Notes under the pieces: model-generated | Database searches by the model: none | The model's input: the letters and a program-made list of their open reading frames with translations, nothing else | What the model was told of the DNA's origin: nothing | In this document: positions 1 to 12,165 of the stretch, piece by piece | Layout: every line of letters starts with the position of its first letter | Numbering within the stretch: the stretch's first letter is position 1 | From: Tragulus kanchil | Taxonomy: Eukaryota > Chordata > Mammalia > Artiodactyla > Tragulidae | DNA length: 64,000 bases | NCBI GenBank assembly: GCA_022376925.1 | Contig: JAIOJX010000003.1 | Coordinates: 40,657,874-40,721,873, forward strand | Reading direction: 5' to 3' | Translations under genes and position numbers: made by a program

Positions 1-467
1 AAGCCTCTAACGGGCCTCTGCTAAAGCCCTGCTCACCCCCATTCCTGACCCCTTCTTCTAAATAAGTGAAGTCACGTTTGCACTTAAGAGAGAGCCCCTT
101 ATCTTCAGGAGGGGGCTCAATCCAAGTCTTGAAAATTTCTGGGCTTCTCTCCACCTTCCCCTGTGACTTTTGGTTTTTCTTATATGATTACAAAGTCAGC
201 AGATTTTAGTGGGCTACATTAAATATATGTAATTTCATGAAAAATGATTTGCAAGGCCCATTTTTAACACCTTAGGTTTTTGCCTTTTCTCTAAGAAAAT
301 GGGTAAAAAAGAGACTTATGCAACCCTTTTTGTGTCAAATATTTCAAAGCACTTTTGGTTTGCCAGAACTTTACTTGATGAGAAAGAAAAGGATTTGTGG
401 TTTCCAGGGATCCGGAGATTGGTTCTCTCAAAGCATAGATTTTATACCATAAACTCTACTGTACGAA
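1..467. other. unannotated single-copy DNA
   Basis: AT-rich DNA with stop codons in all frames and no repeat I can name. The only open frame of note begins at 299 and runs into the SINE that follows, so it is not taken as a gene. Confidence 0.6.
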
Positions 468-675
468 GGGCTTCCCTGGTGGCTCAGATGGTAAAGAATC
501 CACTTGCAATGCAGGAGATGCAGGTTTGATCCCTGGATTGGGGAAAAGACCCTGGAGAAGGGAATGGCAACCCACTCCATTACTCTTATCTGAAGAATTC
601 CATGGACAAGGAGCCTGGTGGGCTACAGTCCCTGGGGTTGCAAAGAGTCGGACATGACAGAGCAACTAACACTAA
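468..675 (+). mobile_element. Bov-tA SINE
   Basis: The 5' part is the tRNA-Glu-like head (GGGCTTCCCTGGTGGCTCAG, then a B-box-like GGTTTGATCCC). The 3' part is the BovB-derived monomer ending in the hallmark GCAAAGAGTCGGACATGAC. Head plus single BovA unit is the Bov-tA architecture found only in ruminants. Several mismatches to the family pattern (a G to A rich middle, AAGAATTCC) suggest an older insertion. It is non-coding; an internal Pol III promoter is expected in the head but activity is unlikely. Confidence 0.9.
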
Positions 676-956
676 CATATTGTGGAAAACCCTTATGAGG
701 TTTATAGAGCAGTTCCCTCATCCTAGATATAAGAGAAAAATCAGATGGCTGGCATGAATTGAGTTGGAGGAAACATGACTAGGTCATACAGAAGCCTCTA
801 AGCAGTACCCGGGACTCTGTCCCAATTTAAAATCATATTTATGAATAGAGATAAAAACATTCTATATTTTAAGGAGATTCTCAGAGCTGAGTGACTGTGG
901 CTTAGGTACCCAAGGAAGGTGTTTGTTTTTCCCTGATGGCCCCACCATGAAATTTT

Positions 957-1640
957 GATAACAGATACACTGTGTTTTTTAATTTGTTTACTTAGCTTTG
1001 GCTACACTGGGTCTTGGTTGTCACTTGTAGTTTTCTCTAGTTGTAGCAAGTGGGAGCTACTTTATCGTTGCCGCGTGTGGTCTTCTCATTGCAGTGGCTT
1101 CTCTTGTCACAGAACATGGGCCCTAGAGCATTTGGGCTTCAGGAGTTGAGGTTCCCAGGCTCTAGAATACAGGCTCAGTAGTTGTGGCACATGGGCTTAG
1201 TTGCTCTACACCTAAGCAGAATATACTTAGACACAGCACAACTAAGAAGCAGAAGATGCTCTGAGGCGTGAGAGGTCTTCCTGGACCAAGGATTCAAGTG
1301 GTATCATCCCACTCATTTCCAGGAGGACTTTTTTTTTTTTTTTTCCTGGCCACTTCTATTGGTTTTTCATTTATCTATTTTCATCCATCTTTGTTCTTTG
1401 CCCTGTGTAGGCCTCCCATATCAGTGGCCTCTGTTGTCGCAGTGCACCAGCTCTGGACACATGCGCTTCAGAGCTCTGGCTCAGTAGTTGGACACATTGG
1501 TCCAGCTGCTCTGCAGCACGTGAAATCTTCCCAAGCCAGGGATCAAACCAGTGACCCTTGCACTGCAAGGCAGTGTCCTTACCCAGTGGTCAACCAGGGA
1601 AGACTTCCAAGAGGACTCAACCAGTGGACCACCAGGGAGG
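957..1640 (-). mobile_element. CHR-type tRNA SINE split by a nested S1 SINE
   Basis: Minus-strand CHR-type artiodactyl SINE. The plus strand shows its typical antisense features: a T-rich start, GGCTACACTGGGTCTTGGTTG, repeated CAGTAGTTGTGGCAC-like units, GGGCTTAGTTGCTC, then TCTTCCTGGACCAAGGATTC. The last ~35 bp (CAGTGGACCACCAGGGAGGTC) lie beyond an inserted S1 SINE at 1330-1604, so the S1 copy is the younger insertion. The whole unit is repeated at about 2039-2725 within tandem block 1. Confidence 0.82.
1330..1604 (-). mobile_element. S1 SINE locus a (nested in CHR)
   Basis: Minus-strand S1 element: poly-T, then the antisense body (CACTTCTATTGG, ATCTATTTTCATCCATC, CAGTGGCCTCTG), then the antisense tRNA head ending CCACTGGTCAACCAGGGAAG. 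It is flanked by a 13-bp near-perfect target-site duplication, TTCCAGGAGGACT (1317-1329) and TTCCAAGAGGACT (1605-1617). The flanks are the two halves of a CHR element, fixing insertion order. Head and B-box (antisense GGGATCAAACC) are complete. Confidence 0.87.
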
Positions 1641-2576
1641 TCAGGGAAGGTGTGTTTGATGAGTCTCCAACATAGCACCTGAGGAATGGGAAAAGGGGGC
1701 TGAGGAAGTTGTCTTTGCAAGAAGCTCCCATGTGCACAGAAGTGGCACAACCAAGAAAGAAGCAAGAATGCTTAGACTCTGAGGCTAGAGGCTGTAGAGG
1801 AACCACAGGTACCACCAGCACCAGATCAAACATTCTATAATTTTAAGGCAGATATTCTGGCATGAATTGAGTTGGAGGAAACATGAGTGACTTGTGGCTT
1901 GTCCCAATTTAAAATCATATTTATGAATAGAGATAAAAACATTCTATATTTTAAGGAGATTCTCAGAGCTGAGTGACTGTGGCTTAGGTACCCAAGGAAG
2001 GTGTTTGTTTTTCCCTGATGGCCCCACCATGAAATTTTGATAACAGATACACTGTGTTTTTTAATTTGTTTACTTAGCTTTGGCTACACTGGGTCTTGGT
2101 TGTCACTTGTAGTTTTCTCTAGTTGTAGCAAGTGGGAGCTACTTTATCGTTGCCGCGTGTGGTCTTCTCATTGCAGTGGCTTCTCTTGTCACAGAACATG
2201 GGCCCTAGAGCATTTGGGCTTCAGGAGTTGAGGTTCCCAGGCTCTAGAATACAGGCTCAGTAGTTGTGGCACATGGGCTTAGTTGCTCTACACCTAAGCA
2301 GAATATACTTAGACACAGCACAACTAAGAAGCAGAAGATGCTCTGAGGCGTGAGAGGTCTTCCTGGACCAAGGATTCAAGTGGTATCATCCCACTCATTT
2401 CCAGGAGGACTTTTTTTTTTTTTTTTTTCCTGGCCACTTCTATTGGTTTTTCATTTATCTATTTTCATCCATCTTTGTTCTTTGCCCTGTGTAGGCCTCC
2501 CATATCAGTGGCCTCTGTTGTCGCAGTGCACCAGCTCTGGACACATGCGCTTCAGAGCTCTGGCTCAGTAGTTGGA

Positions 2577-4849
2577 CACATTGGTCCAGCTGCTCTGCAG
2601 CACGTGAAATCTTCCCAAGCCAGGGATCAAACCAGTGACCCTTGCACTGCAAGGCAGTGTCCTTACCCAGTGGTCAACCAGGGAAGACTTCCAAGAGGAC
2701 TCAACCAGTGGACCACCAGGGAGGTCAGGGAAGGTGTGTTTTGATGAGTCTCCAACATAGCACCTGAGGAATGGGAAAAGGGGGCTGAGGAAGTTGTCTT
2801 TGCAAGAAGCTCCCATGTGCACAGAAGTGGCACAACCAAGAAAGAAGCAAGAATGCTTAGACTCTGAGGCTAGAGGCTGTAGAGGAACCACAGGTACCAG
2901 CACCAGATGCCAGGGTTGTGGCCAAGGCCACTCTGTTGAGCCGCATCTCTTTGGAGGCCAGCAAGTTCACTTGGATCTTGGCACTGGGGACACCCTCTCC
3001 AGGGCCAAGATGATGCAAAAGAAGCATCATTCCTCCCAGTGCAGATTATCCCAGAAAAGAAGCAAGGAGAGGAAGAGAATATTCAAGTGACTGAACTCTT
3101 TACTTGATTCAGCCACACAAAATTTGTAAATGAGTCATCTTGAATTGCTCCCATTGCCTTTACATCATCTTTAAAAGAGAAACTTTAGAACTGAATTAAT
3201 TTTACTTGTAGAAAAATAAATACTATTAAAGTTTTGAACCCGTAGGTTAGTGAGTGTCAGACTTTAAGTCAACTACATGTAGAAGCTTGCTGAAATTCCA
3301 AGGAACATTCATTGAAGGCATACTTGCACCATGAAATAATTCAAATCATAGACAAGAACTGGAGCAAGTCACAGCCATGATGTTGTGAGAGAACTGTAGG
3401 CAGGAAGCCAAAGTTTGGAACCCCAAATGGTGCTGTTCACTATGACTCTGAAATGTGAAACAGTAAACCTATTCACAGAAGGAAAACTGATTTTAGGGGC
3501 ACCAGCTTAGGCCATAAACATGATGATGGCAGATATTTGAAAAGTTTGCTTTTGGAAATAAAGATAAGATCCCCTGTTCAAGCTGTGAGGAGCGCTCAAA
3601 GCTAGTGATGGAGAAGTGCAATACACTAGGGAGGGATCCTTGAGACCTTGGAGAGTGGAGACATCAGGTTCTTACAAGAACCAAGGACTGATTAGTCTTG
3701 AGTCTACCAGGGTCAAACACATTGGTCCAGCTGCTCTGCACCGTGAAATCTTCCCAAGCCAGGGATCAAACCAGTGACCCTTGCACTGCAAGGCAGTGTC
3801 CTTACCCAGTGGTCAACCAGGGAAGACTTCCAAGAGGACTCAACCAGTGGACCACCAGGGAGGTCAGGGAAGGTGTGTTTTGATGAGTCTCCAACATAGC
3901 ACCTGAGGAATGGGAAAAGGGGGCTGAGGAAGTTGTCTTTGCAAGAAGCTCCCATGTGCACAGAAGTGGCACAACCAAGAAAGAAGCAAGAATGCTTAGA
4001 CTCTGAGGCTAGAGGCTGTAGAGGAACCACAGGTACCAGCACCAGATGCCAGGGTTGTGGCCAAGGCCACTCTGTTGAGCCGCATCTCTTTGGAGGCCAG
4101 CAAGTTCACTTGGATCTTGGCACTGGGGACACCCCTCTCCAGGGCCAAGATGATGCAAAAGAAGCATCATTCCTCCCAGTGCAGATTATCCCAGAAAAGA
4201 AGCAAGGAGAGGAAGAGAATATTCAAGTGACTGAACTCTTTACTTGATTCAGCCACACAAAATTTGTAAATGAGTCATCTTGAATTGCTCCCATTGCCTT
4301 TACATCATCTTTAAAAGAGAAACTTTAGAACTGAATTAATTTTACTTGTAGAAAAATAAATACTATTAAAGTTTTGAACCCGTAGGTTAGTGAGTGTCAG
4401 ACTTTAAGTCAACTACATGTAGAAGCTTGCTGAAATTCCAAGGAACATTCATTGAAGGCATACTTGCACCATGAAATAATTCAAATCATAGACAAGAACT
4501 GGAGCAAGTCACAGCCATGATGTTGTGAGAGAACTGTAGGCAGGAAGCCAAAGTTTGGAACCCCAAATGGTGCTGTTCACTATGACTCTGAAATGTGAAA
4601 CAGTAAACCTATTCACAGAAGGAAAACTGATTTTAGGCGCACCAGCTTAGGCCATAAACATGATGATGGCAGATATTTGAAAAGTTTGCTTTTGGAAATA
4701 AAGATAAGATCCCCTGTTCAAGCTGTGAGGAGCGCTCAAAGCTAGTGATGGAGAAGTGCAATACACTAGGGAGGGATCCTTGAGACCTTGGAGAGTGGAG
4801 ACATCAGGTTCTTACAAGAACCAAGGACTGATTAGTCTTGAGTCTACCG
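2577..4849. repeat. tandem duplication 2 (offset ~1139 bp)
   Basis: Copy 1 is 2577-3710 and copy 2 is 3717-4849. Copy 2 starts abruptly inside the S1 SINE (a third, truncated S1 segment at 3717-3827). The two copies share GAGTCTACC at their ends, but only copy 2 runs on into new sequence (the Bov-tA at 4857). Differences are single bases, for example TTTAGGGGC against TTTAGGCGC near 3495 and 4635, plus homopolymer lengths. Confidence 0.92.
2910..3716. other. unannotated DNA (repeated at 4049-4856)
   Basis: No named repeat, splice-bounded frame or promoter seen. A frame of about 100 codons at 2794-3090 crosses from SINE flank into this DNA and is not conserved between the two copies because a CCC/CC indel near 2996/4135 shifts it. 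That argues against coding. Confidence 0.55.
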
Positions 4850-6661
4850 TCCCTTTGGGCTTCCGTCATGGCTTTGTGGTAGAGAGCCTGCCTGCCAATG
4901 CAGGAGATGTGGGTTTGATCACTGGGTCAGGAAGATCCCCTGGAAAAGGGAATGGCAATCCACTTCAGTATTCTTCCCTGGAAAAATCCTATGGAAAGAG
5001 GAGCCTAGCAGCCTACAGTCCATGGGGCCACAAAGAGTCAGACATGATTGAGTGATTAGACGACAGCAAATCCTCCCTTTAGCCAGGTTGATTGTCTGGA
5101 CACAGTGATGGTAGAGTCACTAGAGAACCAGTGGAAAATCCCAGGAGGTTTAGACTGGGGTCCTATGCATCAGTTCCTATTACCCTCATCAACAACAACT
5201 TAGCTCTCCCAGCATCATGATAGCCCTTTTGTAGTACAGAGTACCTTGGAGGAAATTGAGTAAAGAGAACTTCTTGGGCAAGCAGCGATAATCTTATAGT
5301 GGAAATAAGGGACAACTTCACCCATGAGCCACAAATAATTCCGTAATCTCAGAGACTCAGGGAGTAGATTTGTGGGTAAACAAAATTTAAACAGGGACTA
5401 GACTATGTTATTCTTGATAAAAATATGTCCCTCCCTTGGGATGCAAATATTTATTAAGGGGATAAAACAAAGAAGATAATGTTTTTAAAAATTTAATTAC
5501 TGAAATTTAAGTTTGTAGTCATTTCTTAAGTTCTCAATAGTCTCAAGACGGTATTAACTGAACAAATAGTATTTCCCTTTCATTTTAAGGTTCAAAGCAA
5601 CGGGGTGATGTTGTGAGAGAACAGGCAGGAAGCCAAAGTTTGGAACCCCAAATGGTGCTGTTCACTATGACTCTGAAATGTGAAACAGTAAACCTATTCA
5701 CAGAAGGAAAACTGATTTTAGGCGCACCAGCTTAGGCCATAAACATGATGATGGCAGATATTTGAAAAGTTTGCTTTTGGAAATAAAGATAAGATCCCCT
5801 GTTCAAGCTGTGAGGAGCGCTCAAAGCTAGTGATGGAGAAGTGCAATACACTAGGGAGGGATCCTTGAGACCTTGGAGAGTGGAGACATCAGGTTCTTAC
5901 AAGAACCAAGGACTGATTAGTCTTGAGTCTACCGTCCCTTTGGGCTTCCGTCATGGCTTTGTGGTAGAGAGCCTGCCTGCCAATGCAGGAGATGTGGGTT
6001 TGATCACTGGGTCAGGAAGATCCCCTGGAAAAGGGAATGGCAATCCACTTCAGTATTCTTCCCTGGAAAAATCCTATGGAAAGAGGAGCCTAGCAGCCTA
6101 CAGTCCATGGGGCCACAAAGAGTCAGACATGATTGAGTGATTAGACGACAGCAAATCCTCCCTTTAGCCAGGTTGATTGTCTGGACACAGTGATGGTAGA
6201 GTCACTAGAGAACCAGTGGAAAATCCCAGGAGGTTTAGACTGGGGTCCTATGCATCAGTTCCTATTACCCTCATCAACAACAACTTAGCTCTCCCAGCAT
6301 CATGATAGCCCCTTTTGTAGTACAGAGTACCTTGGAGGGGAAATTGAGTAAAGAGAACTTCTTGGGCAAGCAGCGATAATCTTATAGTGGAAATAAGGGG
6401 CAACTTCACCCATGAGCCACAAATAATTCCGTAATCTCAGAGACTCAGGGGAGTAGATTTGTGGGTAAACAAAATTTAAACAGGGACTAGACTATGTTAT
6501 TCTTGATAAAAATATGTCCCTCCCTTGGGATGCAAATATTTATTAAGGGGATAAAACAAAGAAGATAATGTTTTTAAAAATTTAATTACTGAAATTTAAG
6601 TTTGTAGTCATTTCTTAAGTTCTCAATAGTCTCAAGACGGTATTAACTGAACAAATAGTAT
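4519..6661. repeat. tandem duplication 3 (offset ~1085 bp)
   Basis: Copy 1 is 4519-5572 and copy 2 is 5607-6661. Filler 5573-5606 fits neither side well and looks like a corrupted version of the true continuation at 6662. Differences are mostly run-length changes in G or C (GGAGGAAATT/GGAGGGGAAATT, AGCCCTTTT/AGCCCCTTTT, CAGGGAG/CAGGGGAG), typical of sequencing or consensus error. Copy 1's left part is itself copy 2 of duplication 2, so the GATGTTGTGAGAGAAC segment is present three times. Confidence 0.92.
4857..5066 (+). mobile_element. Bov-tA SINE, diverged
   Basis: Head GGGCTTCCGTCATGGCTTTG, then CCTGCCAATGCAGGAGATG and GGTTTGATCACTGG (decayed B-box), then the BovA body ending CCACAAAGAGTCAGACATGA. 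The divergence in the A-box region (GTCATGGCTTTG for GGTGGCTCAG) marks an old copy. The same element appears again at 5942-6151 in the second copy of duplication 3. Confidence 0.85.
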
Positions 6662-8504
6662 TCATCATTTTAGGAGGGGGCTAGATTCATTTTAGAAGGA
6701 AAAAGTCACCATTTCATTTGGTAGAAGTTTGAAAAATCCCAAGTAGGCAAGCAAGAGAGTAAATTCAAGAGGATCAGTGACATCTAGAAACTCAAGATGG
6801 TGCAGTCAATAGATTCAGGGAGACCCTAGAAGGGAAGGGCGATAGTTTGGCTTCTGTAGTAGATAAAGCCTGCAGTGCTGAATGTTGTCAGGGTTTTAAA
6901 TCCAACATAAAACCAAATGCTGTTAACTAACAGTGGTTGAATAAGGTGTCTGAGTTCTTAGGACATTGAAGTCCTTGACTTGGGTGTGATGTGGAGAAAG
7001 TCATTGGCGGCTTGCAATGAGAGAACAAGTGGACCAAAAGAGACTTCATGTTTGGAACAAGGAAGATGAAGGAAGCATGTCTGACATTTGGTACCACTTG
7101 AGGGATATAGGTCAACAGTGGATGTATAGATACTCAAGTCCACGCAGGACTAGCTATTGCTTGCTGGACCAAAAAGCACAGAGGATAACATCTGAATCAG
7201 TTGACTCACCCCTAGGCCAGAGCAATATCTTTAGCAGCATCTCCCTGAACTCCTTTCTGACCCGGGTCTTGCTTCAACCTCTGTCTTCAAACAGAATGAG
7301 GGAAAATCACCTGTTGACTGATTTAAACCTTTAAATTAATCACAGTGAATTCTGGAAATCACTTAGTAAGTTTGAACTGACCATACAAAAGTTTCCATCA
7401 TCAGACAGACCAAGAATTTTCAAGTTTAAGAATTTACTTAAGGTTTTGGAAATAAGGGGCAACTTCACCCATGAGCCACAAATAATTCCGTAATCTCAGA
7501 GACTCAGGGAGTAGATTTGTGGGTAAACAAAATTTAAACAGGGACTAGACTATGTTATTCTTGATAAAAATATGTCCCTCCCTTGGGATGCAAATATTTA
7601 TTAAGGGGATAAAACAAAGAAGATAATGTTTTTAAAAATTTAATTACTGAAATTTAAGTTTGTAGTCATTTCTTAAGTTCTCAATAGTCTCAAGACGGTA
7701 TTAACTGAACAAATAGTATTCATCATTTTAGGAGGGGGCTAGATTCATTTTAGAAGGAAAAAGTCACCATTTCATTTGGTAGAAGTTTGAAAAATCCCAA
7801 GTAGGCAAGCAAGAGAGTAAATTCAAGAGGATCAGTGACATCTAGAAACTCAAGATGGTGCAGTCAATAGATTCAGGGAGACCCTAGAAGGGAAGGGCGA
7901 TAGTTTGGCTTCTGTAGTAGATAAAGCCTGCAGTGCTGAATGTTGTCAGGGTTTTAAATCCAACATAAAACCAAATGCTGTTAACTAACAGTGGTTGAAT
8001 AAGGTGTCTGAGTTCTTAGGACATTGAAGTCCTTGACTTGGGTGTGATGTGGAGAAAGTCATTGGCGGCTTGCAATGAGAGAACAAGTGGACCAAAAGAG
8101 ACTTCATGTTTGGAACAAGGAAGATGAAGGAAGCATGTCTGACATTTGGTACCACTTGAGGGATATAGGTCAACAGTGGATGTATAGATACTCAAGTCCA
8201 CGCAGGACTAGCTATTGCTTGCTGGACCAAAAAGCACAGAGGATAACATCTGAATCAGTTGACTCACCCCTAGGCCAGAGCAATATCTTTAGCAGCATCT
8301 CCCTGAACTCCTTTCTGACCCGGGTCTTGCTTCAACCTCTGTCTTCAAACAGAATGAGGGAAAATCACCTGTTGACTGATTTAAACCTTTAAATTAATCA
8401 CAGTGAATTCTGGAAATCACTTAGTAAGTTTGAACTGACCATACAAAAGTTTCCATCATCAGACAGACCAAGAATTTTCAAGTTTAAGAATTTACTTAAG
8501 GTTT
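6389..8504. repeat. tandem duplication 4 (offset ~1058 bp)
   Basis: Copy 1 is 6389-7446 and copy 2 is 7448-8504, with essentially no filler. The only differences noticed are G-run lengths near 6450/7509. The left ~270 bp also match 5307-5572, so this DNA occurs three times. No gene or repeat family is recognised inside. A 105-codon open frame (7017-7334, again 8075-8392) has no recognisable domain and no splice-site support. Confidence 0.92.
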
Positions 8505-10459
8505 ACTTTAAGGTTTCAGTTATAATGGGGGAAAGAAAAGCATTTTCACATCTAACACCCAGATTTTGTGACTATGTAAAAATTAGACTTAGTGAATGTG
8601 TTAAAAGTGACAGGTATGTAGCAAACATTCAATAAATGATAGCTCCTAATCATTATTATAGTGTTACATTATATTATTATTATTATAGTGTTACATAACA
8701 TTAGAAAGATGTTATCTGGACTTTATGTTTTGGTTCTATTCGCTTTAGGTCTTAAGAGATCTCCATAAAAGCAAACATCTTTAAAATGTCCTGTTAGCTT
8801 ATCAGGAGGCTCAAAAGTATTGGAAACTGAAATCTTTGGTTCTTAAAGTGATAGTGCAATTATGGAAATGGAGTGGAAGAAGCATTCTAAAATTTTAACG
8901 TAGTACAGAATTTTGCCTGGAAAGGAAAACAAGCTCATCTGGCCCCCCAGTCACACATGAATTTTTGTACCAGGATGACATTTAAATAATTAATAATGAG
9001 AAACTTAGCTTTATATTCCTGCCAACGTAGCATTGAGAAATCAAAAAACAATTTAAATGTTTGATAGATCTGGGATCAGAGTCCGTGTGTTGGGTGGTCT
9101 TGCAAGCTATTTTCACCACATTGTAGGAGCCCAGTAACCTGCTTTTCTCTCCAGTCAAAGACTATACCAGGCCATCTATTTATATTCCAAAGTCAAGCCA
9201 CCCACCCGCTGTCTTGGAAAATACTGCCGCTAGTGAAACACTGCCATTATGAATCCCTTCTTCTTATTCTCTGGGAGTGCCACCACCTTTCACTTTTTTG
9301 GACATTTGGTACCACTTGAGGGATATAGGTCAACAGTGGATGTATAGATACTCAAGTCCACGCAGGACTAGCTATTGCTTGCTGGACCAAAAAGCACAGA
9401 GGATAACATCTGAATCAGTTGACTCACCCCTAGGCCAGAGCAATATCTTTAGCAGCATCTCCCTGAACTCCTTTCTGACCCGGGTCTTGCTTCAACCTCT
9501 GTCTTCAAACAGAATGAGGGAAAATCACCTGTTGACTGATTTAAACCTTTAAATTAATCACAGTGAATTCTGGAAATCACTTAGTAAGTTTGAACTGACC
9601 ATACAAAAGTTTCCATCATCAGACAGACCAAGAATTTTCAAGTTTAAGAATTTACTTAAGGTTTACTTTAAGGTTTCAGTTATAATGGGGGAAAGAAAAG
9701 CATTTTCACATCTAACACCCAGATTTTGTGACTATGTAAAAATTAGACTTAGTGAATGTGTTAAAAGTGACAGGTATGTAGCAAACATTCAATAAATGAT
9801 AGCTCCTAATCATTATTATAGTGTTACATTATATTATTATTATTATAGTGTTACATAACATTAGAAAGATGTTATCTGGACTTTATGTTTTGGTTCTATT
9901 CGCTTTAGGTCTTAAGAGATCTCCATAAAAGCAAACATCTTTAAAATGTCCTGTTAGCTTATCAGGAGGCTCAAAAGTATTGGAAACTGAAATCTTTGGT
10001 TCTTAAAGTGATAGTGCAATTATGGAAATGGAGTGGAAGAAGCATTCTAAAATTTTAACGTAGTACAGAATTTTGCCTGGAAAGGAAAACAAGCTCATCT
10101 GGCCCCCCAGTCACACATGAATTTTTGTACCAGGATGACATTTAAATAATTAATAATGAGAAACTTAGCTTTATATTCCTGCCAACCGGCGCGCATTGAG
10201 AAATCAAAAAACAATTTAAATGTTTGATAGATCTGGGATCAGAGTCCGTGTGTTGGGTGGTCTTGCAAGCTATTTTCACCACATTGTAGGAGCCCAGTAA
10301 CCTGCTTTTCTCTCCAGTCAAAGACTATACCAGGCCATCTATTTATATTCCAAAGTCAAGCCACCCACCCGCTGTCTTGGAAAATACTGCCGCTAGTGAA
10401 ACACTGCCATTATGAATCCCTTCTTCTTATTCTCTGGGAGTGCCACCACCTTTCACTTT
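8141..10459. repeat. tandem duplication 5 (offset ~1160 bp)
   Basis: Copy 1 is 8141-9295 and copy 2 is 9301-10459. The copies part at CACTTT: copy 1 goes into TTTTGGACATTTGG, which is the start of copy 2; copy 2 continues into TGTGTTTGTTCACC. One notable difference: GCCAACGTAGCATTGAG (9022) against GCCAACCGGCGCGCATTGAG (10183), a GC-only insertion in AT-rich DNA. Confidence 0.92.
8560..8690 (+). mobile_element. MIR 3' end relic
   Basis: The stretch GTAGCAAACATTCAATAAATG followed by AT-rich TTATTAT units matches the 3' end of MIR (pattern ...CACATAGTAGGCGCTCAATAAATG plus TTATTATTA). Upstream sequence is only loosely MIR-like. The duplicate copy is at about 9720-9850. Confidence 0.5.
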
Positions 10460-11033
10460 GTGTTTGTTCACCTCGTCTTTTTCTTTTAAGCACTCATTTT
10501 TTAAACACTGCACATTAATGACAGATTTTTTTTTATTCCTGCTTTTTTTGGTGGTTGATATTGATCAGTGATAAAGAGTCATCTTTATTCTTCATGTTTT
10601 GACAACAGTGACTCCAAATCACACTGCCAATAGGTTGCTTCTGTGAAGTCTACCTCCTGAATCACATATGTATGTTTCAATCACTTCCTGGTCAGAATTT
10701 CTTACTGTTCCTTTGACTTTCTCCTAGGTTTAAGAATTCTTCTTACTTTGGGGGCTTGTACAGTTTTGTATATTGACTGTAAATTTCTGGTCACATTTTA
10801 CCTAGTTAGAACTACAAATTTAACTATAAATGATATGAAAATGCTCTCCAAAAGCTTTTTTTCCTGGTCTCAAAACATATTCTTCAGAACTATAACTCTT
10901 CAGTCTACTCTCATACCCTAAAGCCAATGCTCCATACACATCTGTATTCACATAAAAGTTTATATTCATAGAACTAATCATGAAAAAACCCTCACCACTT
11001 ATTATGAATCCTAAAATTAGTCATCAGGGATTT

Positions 11034-11345
11034 TTTTTTTTTTTTTTTTTTTGAGGGCAGGTGGGTTGGGGAGGAAGGGGGGTGGGCCAGCCACTTCTAT
11101 TGGTTTTTCATTTATCTATTTTCATCCATCTTTGTTCTCTGGCCCATGTGAGCCTCCCATCGCAGTGGCCTCTGTTGTCACAGAACACCAGCTCTGCACT
11201 CATGAACTCCAGAGCTCTGGTTAGGTAATTGGACACATTGGTCCAGCCACTCCACGGCACGCGGGATCTTCCCAGGCCAGGGATCAAACCAGCACCCTTG
11301 CACTGCAAGGCGGTGTCCTTACCCACTGGACCACCAGGGAATCCC
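11034..11345 (-). mobile_element. S1 SINE locus b, first copy
   Basis: Full-length minus-strand S1: poly-T, a G-rich stretch (complement of the C-rich 3' tail), then CACTTCTATTGG, the body, and an antisense tRNA head ending CCACTGGACCACCAGGGAATCCC. It is cut off from its right flank by the duplication junction at 11347. Confidence 0.88.
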
Positions 11346-12165
11346 AGATTGAGAAAAACTTAAATTTTCTGGGATCAGAGTGTGTTGGGTGGTCTTGCAA
11401 GCTATTTTCACCACATTGTAGGAGCCCAGTAACCTGCTTTTCTCTCCAGTCAAAGACTATACCAGGCCATCTATTTATATTCCAAAGTCAAGCCACCCAC
11501 CCGCTGTCTTGGAAAATACTGCCGCTAGTGAAACACTGCCATTATGAATCCCTTCTTCTTATTCTCTGGGAGTGCCACCACCTTTCACTTTGTGTTTGTT
11601 CACCTCGTCTTTTTCTTTTAAGCACTCATTTTTTAAACACTGCACATTAATGACAGATTTTTTTTTATTCCTGCTTTTTTTGGTGGTTGATATTGATCAG
11701 TGATAAAGAGTCATCTTTATTCTTCATGTTTTGACAACAGTGACTCCAAATCACACTGCCAATAGGTTGCTTCTGTGAAGTCTACCTCCTGAATCACATA
11801 TGTATGTTTCAATCACTTCCTGGTCAGAATTTCTTACTGTTCCTTTGACTTTCTCCTAGGTTTAAGAATTCTTCTTACTTTGGGGGCTTGTACAGTTTTG
11901 TATATTGACTGTAAATTTCTGGTCACATTTTACCTAGTTAGAACTACAAATTTAACTATAAATGATATGAAAATGCTCTCCAAAAGCTTTTTCCTGGTCT
12001 CAAAACATATTCTTCAGAACTATAACTCTTCAGTCTACTCTCATACCCTAAAGCCAATGCTCCATACACATCTGTATTCACATAAAAGTTTATATTCATA
12101 GAACTAATCATGAAAAAACCCTCACCACTTATTATGAATCCTAAAATTAGTCATCAGGGATTTCT

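Larger units (their letters stand above)
748..2907. repeat. tandem duplication 1 (offset ~1082 bp)
   Basis: Copy 1 is about 748-1826 and copy 2 about 1858-2907, in direct orientation. Positions 819 and 1901 onward agree almost base for base; the poly-T of the S1 element is 2 bases longer in copy 2. The join at 1827-1900 is scrambled: it holds imperfect pieces of 750-780 and 862-880, and ~35 bp of copy 1 are missing there. The second copy of the S1 element is 2412-2688. Best read as an unmerged contig overlap. Confidence 0.9.

Noticed and set aside
7017..7334. 105-codon frame, present twice (again 8075-8392)
   Set aside because: Its repetition is due to duplication 4, not selection. No motif, no splice sites, overlapping minus-strand frames of similar size.
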